A program made the position numbers and the translations under genes. Of a DNA stretch of 64,000 nt, positions 47,476-58,357 are shown in pieces. Every line of letters begins with the position of its first letter. The first letter of the stretch is position 1. The notes under the pieces were generated by a model. That model did not search any database, was not told where the DNA came from, and worked only from the letters and a program-made list of their open reading frames with translations. The stretch comes from Gelatoporia subvermispora B (lineage: Eukaryota; Basidiomycota; Agaricomycetes; Polyporales; Gelatoporiaceae), in contig KB445796.1 in assembly GCA_000320605.2 (NCBI GenBank), positions 1,745,698 to 1,809,697 of the forward strand, in the 5' to 3' direction.

Positions 47476-47481
47476 TATAAA
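47476..47481 (+). promoter_or_regulatory. TATA box of the PI-PLC gene
   Basis: TATAAA, 72 bases before the ATG at 47553, in the context CGTCTATAAAGGGAGC. Position fits a Pol II core promoter with a short leader. Confidence 0.55.
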
Positions 47482-47552
47482 GGGAGCGCATTGGCGGAGG
47501 GGGGCGTCGCCCTACCATCCATTTGTTCCAAGTCTTTGTGGCCGCGACGGAC

Positions 47553-48985
47553 ATGAGGGCGCCTGCCTCCACCTTGACGGTTCTCCTCGCTGCGGCGCTT
47601 GTCAGAGGCGCTCGGATACCCCAGAGAAGGTCTGCTCGTTGCGCTCCGGAAACGTACAAGACTGATTGCTGATTGTCCCTGGACGGCAGAGCCACGATCT
47701 GCAACGGGCACGCCGAGCTTTGCGACCGTCCCTACGGTAACGTGACGTTCCTCGGAGGTAACGCAACTGCACAACTCGTTGCGCCGCGGCACTTCTCAAT
47801 ATACGGACTACAGCGCATGATTCGTTCGCGTTTAGCAGCGATCCGCTCGCTTGTGAGTCGTAGGGCCAATGACAGCCCTGGGGTGCTGCTGACAGTTGTG
47901 CACCGTTTTAGTGGCTGCGGACCAGCGAGTGAATTTGACGCAGCAGCTCGACCTTGGTGTCCGAATGCTGCAGGCTCAATCACACATGTGCGTGACATTC
48001 GCACGTGCGATGTTTTCCATGCTAAGATATTGCGCGTAGCTTCGAGAACGAGCTCAAGTTCTGCCATACGAGTAAGATTGTTCGCATTATGCTAACGTGC
48101 CGGGCGAGAGACTCATGTCTATTGCAGGTTGTGTAAGACTTCCGCATCTAGGTCGCTTTCACGTAATTTAAATGAGTGACTACAGCTACTCTTCGACGGA
48201 GGTACAGTGCAGGACTACCTGACCACTGTGAATGGCTGGCTCGAAGAGAACCCGAACGAGGTGCTCACATTCCTCTTTACGAACCCTGACGGCGCCTCCC
48301 TGTCTGGAATGTGGGAGCCTGCGTTCCAGGCATCCGGCATCACGGACCTCGTCTACACCCCGCCCCAGGTGCCGATGGCAATCGGCGACGTACGTTCTAG
48401 TGCCTCTCATACATGCATCCCGATGCTCACGCCTGCGCAAAGTGGCCAACCCTGGGCGACCTCATCGACAACGGCACGCGCGTCATCGTGTTCCTCGACG
48501 CAGGCGCAGACACCGACCGCAGCGTGCCGTTCATCCTGCCCGAATTTGAGATGGTCAGAGTCGCGGCTGCACGCATCTGCATCTGATATCGGGGCTGACC
48601 CAATGTTTCGGACAGATCTGGGAGACCCCGTTCGATTCGACAGATCCAACCTTCCCGTGCAGCGTGAACCGCACTGCTGGGCCGCTGTCCACCGCCGATC
48701 ATATGTCACTGAACAATCACTTCCTCGACATCAACGTCCTTAACAGCGGCATTTTGATTAGCGATCCCACGGATGCACCGACGACGAATGGTGTGCCATC
48801 GTACGTATTTCCATACACTCATCAGTGAAATGAAAACCGACAATGGATATATCGACAGGATTCTCGCCAATGCAGCGGGATGTGCCCCACTTGCCTCCAA
48901 CCGCAACCCGAACTTCATTCTGCTCGATTTCGCTAACATCGGCAACGGTACGCAGGCCGTCGATCAGCTCAATGGTGTCCAATAG
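47553..48985 (+). CDS. Secreted PI-PLC X-domain (phosphodiesterase) protein
   Basis: A bacterial-type/fungal PLC-X-like phosphodiesterase predicted to be secreted. ATG at 47553 gives a signal peptide, MRAPASTLTVLLAAALVRGA. After an intron: TATICNGHAELCDRPYGNVT, FLGAHDSFAFSSDPLA (the GAHDS motif with the first catalytic His, codon for Ala split by an intron), then LDLGVRMLQAQ, LKFCHTSC and LFDGGTVQDYLTTVNGWLEE with NPNEVLTFLFTNPDG. Later exons: ASGITDLVYTPPQVP, WPTLGDLIDNGTRVIVFLDA, ADHMSLNNHFLD and the end NPNFILLDFANIGNGTQAVD with a stop at 48985. Several Asn-x-Ser/Thr sites and even Cys numbers agree with secretion. Proteins of this type in Agaricomycetes lack the calcium-dependent eukaryotic PLC-Y half. 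Exons and phases agree; substrate is inferred only from family. Confidence 0.85.
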
Positions 48986-49341
48986 CAATCATCGAAGGGG
49001 TCATCGTCATCTCTCCACGGGCGATGCACCTCTTTGGCGATCGTAGCACTGCATTTCCTCATCCATTGGTGGTTATTTGCATAGGTGTCGCCTTCGGTTA
49101 GATCCCTGGATTGTCACTAGCTTATTCCTCACGACCTCTCACGACCTCTCACGACATTGAATGCGGACCTGTATCTATGTCGACTCCCCGCATCGCTCCT
49201 TGATGTCACATGTTGGAAGAGAAACGTCGTTAGCCAAACCGCATCGTGGATATTGATACAATGGTCGTGAACACAAGTAAATATCGACATGGTATGACAC
49301 TGCTGCATATATAACCAATGAACGAGAGTGCCCCACACGAA
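48986..49341. other. Intergenic between convergent genes, with 10-bp tandem repeat
   Basis: About 356 bases holding the 3' ends of the PI-PLC gene and the following minus-strand gene. It includes three tandem copies of a 10-bp unit CTCACGACCT near 49,127-49,156. No gene. Confidence 0.5.
49127..49156 (+). repeat. Three tandem 10-bp units
   Basis: The unit CTCACGACCT is repeated (the last copy ends ACGACATTG). Located between convergent 3' ends; may simply be slippage. Confidence 0.7.
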
Positions 49342-52300
49342 CTATGTCGGTGGCCAGGCTGTGCGCTCTTGCGCTTGTGTGAGCGGAAGTTCCCAGATAG
49401 GGCGTATCCAATGAGAGAGGGCATGTGTCGCGTTCCCCCATCCTTCGGCGACAACACCGGACCAGCCCGCGCGACTGACCGTGTCGGAGAAGGATGAGAG
49501 GGACCAGGAGGAGGTGGGTATGAACGAAAAGGTTTCCGACTTGAGAATATGCAGATAGAGCTCGGGGTAGAATGGATCGTAGTAAGTGGTCAGGAAAATG
49601 CGTTTCGCGCGGACGATGGAATGTCTGATGAAGTATGTTTCAGCGGCGGTTTTGGCTGAGGAGGATTTGATCTTACCGATACATAAGGAGAAGGAGGAAG
49701 CCTTGGAGGAGAAGGAATCCAATGATAAACCACAACTGTGATAGCTTCCAAGATCGCATACCAGGTTCGATGGTCACAGACTACGGGGCATATACGTTCA
49801 GTAAGCGTTGGAAATATGACGTCATGTCCTCACCATTAGTCTGCTGTTCCTCATACCCTCCCTAAGCCGGTCATACTTGCTCTTAAGATCGAGATCCTGC
49901 TTGCTCTTGACCGACTGCAGATTTTTGGAAATCTCGCTTCTGGCATTTCGAGCAGCTTTCGAGGCCTTATGGAGTTCATCGAGCCGTTCCTGATGAACAA
50001 CAACACCGTCCAGAGACCTGTTGGGAGTGAGTGATTACGTCAAACCGTATAGGTCCTATTCCGCACATACCTGTCAGCATCCTGTAGGTCATCCGCAAGG
50101 TGCGCGATGGTCTCCTGCGCCTTCCGGAGGACCTCGTCACGTGGCATTGAGCCAACATCCAAGCTAGGTTCTTCCTCGGGCTCCTCGATTTCACGGCCCA
50201 TGGCATCGAGCATCCTGATGCCACCCTTCCTCTTGCGCGGTGTCGACACCGCAGGCACGCTCGTGGAGGCAGGGGCCTCCTCCTTCGGGACGATTACGTC
50301 GGCTTGGACAGCAGCAGATTCTTCTTTCACTGCAGGTTCTGTCGTCTCACGGCCGTACGCGTCCACAATGCGCAGGGTTGGGGTCTTCCTGAGTTTCCGC
50401 CGCTCAACGTGCGACGTGCGCGGTGTCCCATCTAGCCATGTGTCAAACCCCACATCATCGAGACTTGTCGTGTCGGTTATCGTAGCGACGCTAGTTCCCA
50501 AGTCAGCAGCTTCCGACTTCACGTTTAATTGCGCCTGTGAACCAGAAGACGCTGCAGGTGCGCTCCCAGGAGTGTTGTCCGATGTAGCATCCGACTCGAC
50601 GTCGAAACGGACCTTGAGGATACTCTTGCGTCGGGTGGAATTGCCTGGAGTCGTAATCCATCCGCCAGGAGGTACGGGTGTCCTGAGTGGCAGAGAGTTT
50701 GACCTCGGGATATCAGGCACCGGGGTCTCCGGCAATTCCTTCGACGCATTATCCGCTCCTGGCGGTGTCGATTGGGACCGCGAGATGGGCTCGTGAGCGC
50801 GCGAGGGGACGGGTGTCGGTGCCCAAGCGCCCGGTGGCCTTGGTGTCTTCAAAGACGTTAGGTTGCCCGCAAATTCGGGCGTCCGGGCCCTTGGAGTTTG
50901 AATATTTTCGTACGCATCATCCTCATCTGATGAGGGTGGATCCGGAAGGTCTGGCATACCCCTGGGAGGCGAGGGTGTCTGGAACTCCAGTGTGGTACCA
51001 TTGTGGTTTCGGCGAGGTGGTGTCTGCAGGGTATAGTCGGGACGTGGTCGCTCCTCAGGAGGCGAAGGGGGAGGTGTGAAAGACTTCGCAAGAACCTCAT
51101 GACGCAGGTCGGATTCCAACAAAGGACTCCTGCTAAATGCAACCTGCGATATTGGAGACGGCGACCGGGCTGCCTGAGCCTCTGCCAGTCCTTGACTGCT
51201 CATTGTTGGCGTGCTGGTGGCAGCAGGAGACTCATCCTCGCTGGCTGCAGAGGCACGTGTCAAAACAAGATGTGTTAAAATCCTCAGAAAAGGGTCACAT
51301 ACCAAACATGGGTACGTCAGGTTGTGGTGTAGGCATGACCTCCCGATCAGTTCCTTCAGGCTCCCTCAGACGAAAAGGCTCTTCAAAGAGTGGCTCGGGC
51401 GTCAGAATACTTCTCCGAGACCCTCTCCTCGTGATCGTCCTTTCTCCAATTGACTCGTTGGATGATGTCTGCCCTACCTTCCTCGGTGATCGTATAGGGA
51501 TGCTGCTCCTTACGGGTCCCTTGCTTGCGGGCGGAGAGGACGTAATACTGCGAGAATCATCCATTTCCAACGGGGACAATGATGCTCGGTTTTGGAAGAA
51601 TTGCCAGCCGAAGCGGGAACGCTGACCAGGAGATGGACCTCCTCCATCCTGCCTCCGGGATGGCGACGAAGACGGGGCGTCAGGGGCCACGTTTTCACTG
51701 CCAGAGGGCTGAGGTGTCCTTGGCCTAGGACTTGACCCCTCTCGCGTACTTGGTGGCTCTTGGTAATCCGCTCGCCCGTCACTGGGTTCTGGTGTCCCTC
51801 CGTCGTCACGTGACAGGCGGGTACGAGCTAGGAAACTCGACAGCGTGCTGGTGCGTTTCGATGGGAGTGCTGCAGATGGTGGAGGGGAGACAGAACGTCT
51901 CCGTGCAGGCTCACCGGGTCCCTGCTCGTCTTCTGGTTCTGTATCGACATCTTGCTCTGGTTCTGTCCTGCGCTCTCTAGCGCCTGATACAGAAGCCGTG
52001 GGGGACTCCAGGGAACCCGTACTTGAGACGGAGTTCCGGGAACCGTGACGAAATAGTTTCAGACGGTTGGGGGTAAGTGGCGGAAAGAACGGATCGCTGG
52101 GTGAAGGTAGACTGCTCTTGCGCACGCGCGGAATATCAGGTTGTGACGTCGTCGACGGTCGACGTGGATATTTGGAAAATCGTCTGTTCCACTCTCTTTC
52201 GCGTTCTTTGTTACGCTCCTGCTCTAACTCCTTACCACGTTCGACATCTAACAAAGCGTCCGTCATTTACTGCGAGCGTGACAACTGGCAGATATAACGC

Positions 52301-53964
52301 GTACCTTCTTGCCGTGATACAATCGAACTCGCTTTGGATGAGAGGCCATCATCGAATTGTTGGAGCGATGTCGTGCTATTCCTCCGAGATGAACGGGCTG
52401 CAGGAGAGCTTGATCCAGTGGATGAGCGTTCTGCATGAGTAACACGTGCTGGTGATTCTCGAGGATAGTTCCACTTCCTCTCACGATCGTACACCTGCTC
52501 ACGATGCGAATCATCCTGGCGCTCCTTGTCTAGACGCACCAATACTTAGCACGTGAGCAACACATGGACAACATCGACTCACAATCAGCTTCGGACAGAG
52601 AAGAACTCGCTCGTGAGGCTAGAAAACCATTAGATTGTGAATGCACGGAACTTGAAGAGTACTTACACATTTTATCGAAGTCCTCACTTCGGCGTCGGAA
52701 TGGCAGGTTGTGCGTGTTATGAGACGAGGAGTGGGAATTCCATGATACAGGTCTGGCTGGCGAGGCTGGCTGCCTTTCCGGACGCGTTGAAGGAAATGAC
52801 ACTATAGTAGGTGTTGATACTAAGATCATTCTTGTTGGGATGCGAACCTACCAGGCTGCTCGCTCGGGGCTGATTCAGTCTCGCTTTCCACGCCTCGTAA
52901 AGCCTTCTGCATTTCCGAGTCTTGATCCAGCAGATCTACGTGATGTTGAGTAAGATCCCAGGAACTGATAGATCTTGCTACGTACTAGACTGCATGTGGA
53001 ACTGGGCAGTGGACATCCGCAGGGTATTCATCTGAGTATTATTTGTCTCCGGCGCAGCTGGGACAGACGCGTCAACATGCGGTTCAAGCGTCTCCGTCTC
53101 CCCACTTGAGTCTTCCGGAGGCATAGTGAGATCCATAACCATTCCTATTGGTGGCTGTTAAACACTTGTTTCAGAGCAGCGGTGACACCCGTACGTTGTG
53201 AAGGCGGGATGGGCGGCAGTGTAGTGGACTGGCCCAAGCGAGCACGGAGCGCATCAAGAGATGCGAGCCCGGAGAAGCGATTGGGAGTATTCGATTGATG
53301 AAGGGACCCTATGTATCTGGGTCGAACAGGCTTTGATGACAATGATCACGTAGTACGCACTCGAGTTGTCCGCTTCCTCATCACTGAGACTCTTCCGCTT
53401 GCCCTTGTTCTTTGCGCGCTCCTTCTCCACCAGCTCAATACGTGGGCTATCCTCCACTTCGCTGAGGTCGATGCTATTCCTACGTTGTTTTCCCTTGCGC
53501 GGCGTGTCACCAGAATCACGTAGCGCATGCGCGAACAGATCCTTGAGGGATTCGCGAGCCACACTATGTGTCGTATTGTTGACATAGCTGTATGGCGCAT
53601 CGAAGTCCGAGTCATAGTCAGATAGTGGAGTAGGAGCTGGTGGTTGTGCAGGCGTAACAGATGCACGCGACGAGGAGGCATTGTTCGCACTTTGCATGAC
53701 CGCACGGAGACGGGCCGTGGCATCAGAAGGTCGCATAGAGGACGTCGAGGGACGCGACCAAGACGGATCAGGGGCAATCGACGCGGAGCCTATTCGCGGT
53801 GTGGCTTCCGCATCTAGTTCCTCGTCGGATGTATCATGATTGTTCGTGTCGAGATGGATGCGCGAGGAACTGGCAATTGGCGTGAGCGAATTTGCAGTCC
53901 TGTACGGTGGGGAGTGTCGCGATAGGCGGAGCCTGGGGAGGGGGAGAGGAGAAGAGGTATCCAT
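49342..53964 (-). CDS. Large low-complexity protein with C-terminal transmembrane segment, family unknown
   Basis: I do not recognise this family. ATG at 53964 opens MDTSSPLPLPRLRLSRHSPP. About 1,350 residues spread over roughly nine exons, mostly disordered Ser/Pro/Thr/Glu sequence. Visible features: two related motifs LKTPRPPGAWAPTP and LRTPVPPGGWITTP, each preceding a further pair, RIVDAYGRETTEP and RMLDAMGREIEEP; a charged helix KELEQERNKEREREWNRRF; a predicted coiled coil VVVHQERLDELHKASKAA to LKSKYDRLREGMRNSRLM; then one hydrophobic helix, LWFIIGFLLLQGFLLLLMY, near the C terminus; and a tail of about 90 residues with FLTTYYDPFYPELYLH, ending WPPT at 49345. The intron after the hydrophobic helix (51 nt) joins in phase. 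Divergent from DAD2 with 279 bases between starts. The layout (long disordered region, coiled coil, one C-terminal helix, short tail) suggests a nuclear-envelope or ER tail-anchored scaffold; this is inference. Confidence 0.72.
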
Positions 53965-54243
53965 ATCGCGCTGAGCGCGGCTGTATGCGCGAGCTCGCCG
54001 TGCCAGACGACGACGAGAAGGGGCAAGATTCGGTCACGGATGTGGTCGATACTGTCGAGCGCGCGAGGCTGTATGTCGCGGGGCCTGTTGACGGAGAACG
54101 CCGAGACGCGTCCGGTCCGGGCGCCCTCCGTTCATGAAGCACGATCCTCTCCGTTCCGACGACGAGACGCGTCCTCCATTTTGATGCGCGACGACGATTG
54201 CACTATCCATTCTGTACCATCTATTCGACCATTTTGAACGGAT
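53965..54243. promoter_or_regulatory. Shared divergent promoter with DAD2
   Basis: 279 bases between the divergent ATGs at 53964 (minus) and 54244 (plus). GC-rich, with several CGCG/ACGCG words, which in fungi can include MluI cell-cycle boxes (ACGCGT-like), for example GACGCGTCC near 54,107 and 54,168. Whether these act as MCB sites is unproven. Confidence 0.4.
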
Positions 54244-54706
54244 ATGCGCGCATCTGTGGCACCAACGCGTGCTGGGACTAACCCAGGTACTGGTGCAGCG
54301 TCGATGGCAAAGCTGCTCGAGAAGAAGAAAGAGCTGGAGGCGGTAACCGCGCTACAGCGCGCGAGCGAGCATTTTGTGAAGCTCATTGAGGACCTCGGGG
54401 ACGATTTCGACGTTATGGCGGACGCTGGGCTCGGTGAGTGATATCAGAAACGCGTCGAACAGACTCCAATCCGTGTCACTAGTTCATGGACAGGTCCTGG
54501 AGCAGTGGCCCAATATGTTCAGGATCCTCGGTCTATGCCGTGAGTGTTGGACAGCATTCTTCATCCTGCATTGGTATCATATAGGTCATCCAGTGGCAGC
54601 GCGCGAAAGTGCGAACAACACGGAGAGCCAGCAAGAGGTTACCATGGAACGTCTTGTGCGGGTACCGGCAGAAGAGCTGCAACCGTTACACAGTAACAGG
54701 AACTAG
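54244..54706 (+). CDS. DAD2: DASH/Dam1 complex subunit Dad2
   Basis: Dad2 is part of the DASH ring that couples kinetochores to spindle microtubules. ATG at 54244: MRASVAPTRAGTNPGTG, then the core AKLLEKKKELEAVTALQRAS with EDLGDDFDVMADAGL, an intron, VHGQVLEQWPNMFRILGL, a second intron, and a final exon ending LHSNRN, stop at 54704-54706. The conserved parts KLLEKKKELEA, MADAG, and VLEQWPNMFRIL identify the family. The protein is about 120 residues, the normal size. The last exon (about 43 residues, acidic) is family-atypical but in phase. Its 3' end faces the SCY1-like gene, 83 bases away. Confidence 0.9.
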
Positions 54707-54789
54707 TCCGGATGTCACGTCATATATATATACCCCAGATTGTACGCTACGCTGTATCAACACTAATCCAAGACGGCCCGCATGTATCC

Positions 54790-57700
54790 CTATGGAGTCG
54801 GTGTAGCTACGCCCTTCTTCGCCTCCTTCAGCGCGGCAATGCGCTGCGAAACCCGATCATCAATATCAATGTGTCTAGGCAAGATCTTGTCACATACCTG
54901 TCTTCTCTCCTCTTTCCTACGCGCCATCTCCGCTGCTTTCTCTTCCTTGGTCATCCCGGCAGTGCTGACTATTGTCGCCTTCTGCGGCACTGTATGTTCT
55001 CCCGCATCGCTTTCGGACGGAGTGATGGAGCGCGCAGGCGCCATTGTTCGATTCGCCACTAACGGTGATGATTTGAAAGGCTTCGGTGCTGCGGGTTTTG
55101 GTGCATGTATGGGCTTGGAGACATTCGACGCAGGTTTGAGGAAGTCGTCTACTAGCGATACTCATTCAGGTGTGTCCTTGATGCGAGATGACGTGACATA
55201 CCGGTATGATTTGAGGTCGTGAAACCATCATCTCCCCAGGGATCTTGCGTGCCGTTTTGTCCATTGGTGGGCACCGCCGGCGCGGCCTCAAATGCGCCTG
55301 TAGAAATCCATGTCAGCCGGCGTCACTCGACATGACTTGTCCAACAATGTACACACTCCAGTCATCCTGGTCGGCGTTCACATCCATCAGGTCATCGCTA
55401 CCCCACGGGTTACTCTGTGCCGCCTCCGCAGCAGCCTCTTCCACCCAATCAGCTGTGAACGCAGTCCCCGAACTACTTGTGGGCACTTTGTGTGCACCGA
55501 GCTGCATTCCCTTGACACCCGTCTTCGTTCCAAGCTGTGAGGAAGAAGTCGTCGATGTGTAGGAAGACGCCGATGGGCGCAACGCGTCACTGGTCACAGG
55601 AGCTGATGTGGGTCGATCGATCCCCACACCGGCGTTAGTATCCATCGTGCTCTGTAAATCGGCTGCAGCTAGCTGAGAGGTAGTCTTAGTGTAGCTCACG
55701 TCGTAGAGACAACTTGACGGACCTTCTTGCCTATAGACGAGATTGCCCACCCAGCGAGCGCTCCAGCGGCTCCTGCCGCACTATTGACAAGGCCGTTCGC
55801 TCCTGGAGAAGACGGAGGTAAACCAAGTGGTATTGCCTCAGACTCAGGTGCCGCTGTCTCAGGCTGCGACCAGCTCGTGAGAAAAAATGCATGTAACAAA
55901 ATAAAAAGTAGACCGACCATGGAAGACGCGTATTCCTCCAGCCTCTTGACGAACAAGTCCATCGCCTTGAAAGCCTGATCGCGCACCAGCCTGCAAAGTA
56001 TGTAAGGTACATCGCCAAACTAGCAAGCGTGAATTAGACACACTTTTCTTTGTCGACCGTTGTGAAGGACATGTTGGGGATGACTTTGCTTGCAAGGTCC
56101 TCGGCATCGAAGCACTCAATCGTCGCCATGAGCGCCATCAGGCCCGCCACCCGCGCATGCACGAACGTATCCTTCAATGCACGCGTGAAGGCCGGCACGA
56201 GGACCTTCCGTTTCGTATTGTACCCAAGTGATGGTCCAAGGCGTCCTATGAGAATGCAGGTGTTCGTACGAATCGACGGCTCTGGGTCTGCCTGCATTTT
56301 CGCTAGATGTCGTAGCAGGTCGTTGTTTAGGATACGTTCATTAAGCTGTTCCATTGTTCAGCGAGGTGCGTTGTACCGTGACATGATAGCTACCTTGTCG
56401 GAAAGAAGAATGATAGACTTCACAGTGGCCTCGCGAATGACCGCGACGGTGTCTAAAAATCCGGTTTGCTGTGTGGCATTATTAGTAGACTCTGCCAAAG
56501 AAAGAAAGAGAGGTTTCTTACAAGGTTGGGCCAGATTTTGTCGACCACCGTCTTCTTATCAAGCTTGTCGGCGTATTCTGGAAGATGATCCAGCAAAGCC
56601 ATGCGGGTGCCTCGATCAGGGCTCGCATAAAGTTTAACCAGGTGCACGAGTATAACAGAAGAATAATCCTCAGGAGAAACGCCCTTCCCGAGCTGCATGA
56701 CCAGAGGCAAGATCGCGGCCGCAGACGCTCCGCCAAATTCGAGGGCCGATATCAACGAGGGAAGCACTCGCTGTGATGCAAACTCTTGAGGGAAAGAAGA
56801 TGCGGACTCTTTCAACATTCTAATGTATACCGATGTATTCAGTAAGCCAATCAGTATTATGAGATTCACTCACCTCAGGAAGGCAACTTTCTCGGATTCA
56901 TTACCGAGGTTGAAATTATCCAAACCTGAGCAGACCTTTACCAGACGATTGTTCGCAAACACTCCCGAACCTTCGCCTGCAGTTTGGGACATGCACAACT
57001 CCAAGAAGTTCTTTGGTGTCAACCTTGCCTTGGGATTGGGGTTGAGAAGCTTCTTGAAAGAGGGGAATAGTGCGGTCGGTATCGCTCCTCGAGACGAAGC
57101 TGTTGGAGGTGTGTGAGGTGGTTGGGCTGTCGCAGGCAACGGGGCAGAAGGGTTGAAAATGCAATGAATGAGGAGGCCTAGTGCGTATGCATCCGCCGCC
57201 GCCGGATCGTATCTGCCACTTGCGTCAGCCGAAACCCGAGAAACAGAGAAATAAAATATTACTCTTTCAGTACGGACCATCCATTCTTCTTCACTTCAGG
57301 CGATGCATATGACATTGCATCGGGTATCACACTGCCCAAGGTCTGCGGAGGAACACTTATTCTCAGGACTCGTATTGCTAGGCGTGCTACGTACATATAG
57401 GACTGCCGCATCATCTTTCGGACTGCTCAACGCATCGAAGCCTCCCAACTTCCACTCTCCGGTAGCAGATATAAATATCGAGCTGACACGTACATTGCCA
57501 TGCGTCGATGCACACGAATCGTTCACGAATGTCAGTGCCACTGACACCCGATGTAGACCCCAGACTAAGTATTCTTCTCGCTCTTGAGCTCCTTTCGATG
57601 ACCAGGCAGAGATGGCAGATGCCAGAGGTCGCACTCGTTCGGTCATGATGTGGATCGTCGTATCTGTCTCGACGGTATCCATGAACCTGAGTACATCCGG

Positions 57701-58005
57701 ATGCCGCACAGTGCGCAATTTGCGAAGCGCGTTCTTCGCTAATGGGAGGTAATTCTTCTTGGCAGAAGTGTTGGCATCAAATTCGAATACAGACACTAGA
57801 GATCCATCGTCCTGAAGTGAAGGTCAACACTCAGTGAATATGGCTTGGCTCATCCAGCTCGTACCCGTTTCGTCGCGTCATAGAGTGTCCAGCTCTGGTT
57901 GTCGTAGCTCGTGACCTTTGTGCCCAGGGAAAAGGGAAGCGTAAGCCCAGACTTCTGAACCAGGGACGATACAGCAGCAGATCCGAGCGTGCGCAGGTAG
58001 TCCAT
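54790..58005 (-). CDS. SCY1-like pseudokinase (Scyl1/Cex1 family)
   Basis: Scyl1/Cex1 proteins act in Golgi-ER (COPI) traffic and tRNA export. ATG at 58005: MDYLRTLGSAAVSSLVQKSG, LTLPFSLGTKVTSYDNQSWT. The kinase-like domain is catalytically degenerate: the HRD motif is replaced (THGNVRVSSIF), DFG reads GFD in GEWKLGGFDALSS, and no VAIK lysine is visible. Then ADAYALGLLIHCIFNPS and ARLTPKNFLELCM. HEAT-type helices follow: SSFPQEFASQRVLPSLISAL, AAAILPLVMQLG, GTRMALLDHLPEYADKL, KIWPNL, FLDTVAVIREATVKSIILLS, LNERILNNDLLRHLAKMQAD and EPSIRTNTCILIGRLGPSL. After DQAFKAMDLFVKRLEEYA and GAAGALAGWAISSIGKK, a Ser/Thr/Ala-rich tail with DWVEEAAAEAAQSNPWGSDD and a C-terminal basic coiled coil (EEKAAEMARRKEERRQ, IAALKEAKKG) end at 54790, as in SCYL1. 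Exons are short and in phase. Divergent from MED14 over 352 bases. Confidence 0.92.
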
Positions 58006-58357
58006 GGCCACCTAAAGATAGGCCGGAATTACTCTGTTCTCAAGTCTTCTGCCAACGCTCTTGGCGTACTTCTTGAAGGCCTCAGCGGTTGAAATCAATG
58101 ACACCAGCGCAGAAATCAGACAGCAAAACGGCGTCGGTGGTGGCAGTGACTAGATCAACTGCAAGCTGGTGGCAGTCACAGGCGAGTGGCCGCCGTCACC
58201 GCGGCTTGTGTTTGAAGCGCCCTGCAACAATGCCTGCCACATTCTCTTGAACAGCACTCCCATTCTGTGAACGTCGGCTGGGAGAGCGCATCAGATTTAT
58301 GCTCGGAGCGACGTTCAGAGGTCTTCCATATCTTTGGGTCCACCGATAGAGCTTGCT
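58006..58357. promoter_or_regulatory. Divergent SCY1-like / MED14 promoter region
   Basis: 352 bases between divergent starts. No gene, no clear TATA box. A minus-strand 78-codon frame (58196-58432) is a shadow overlapping the MED14 first exon. Confidence 0.4.

Larger units (their letters stand above)
46518..47552. promoter_or_regulatory. Divergent NAD kinase / PI-PLC intergenic region
   Basis: About 1 kb between divergent starts. It includes an AGATT pentanucleotide repeat near 46,746-46,760 and a TATA box close to the PLC gene. Other open frames are short and without domains. Confidence 0.4.

Noticed and set aside
50107..50796. 229-codon plus-strand frame
   Set aside because: Antisense to the well-supported low-complexity membrane protein.
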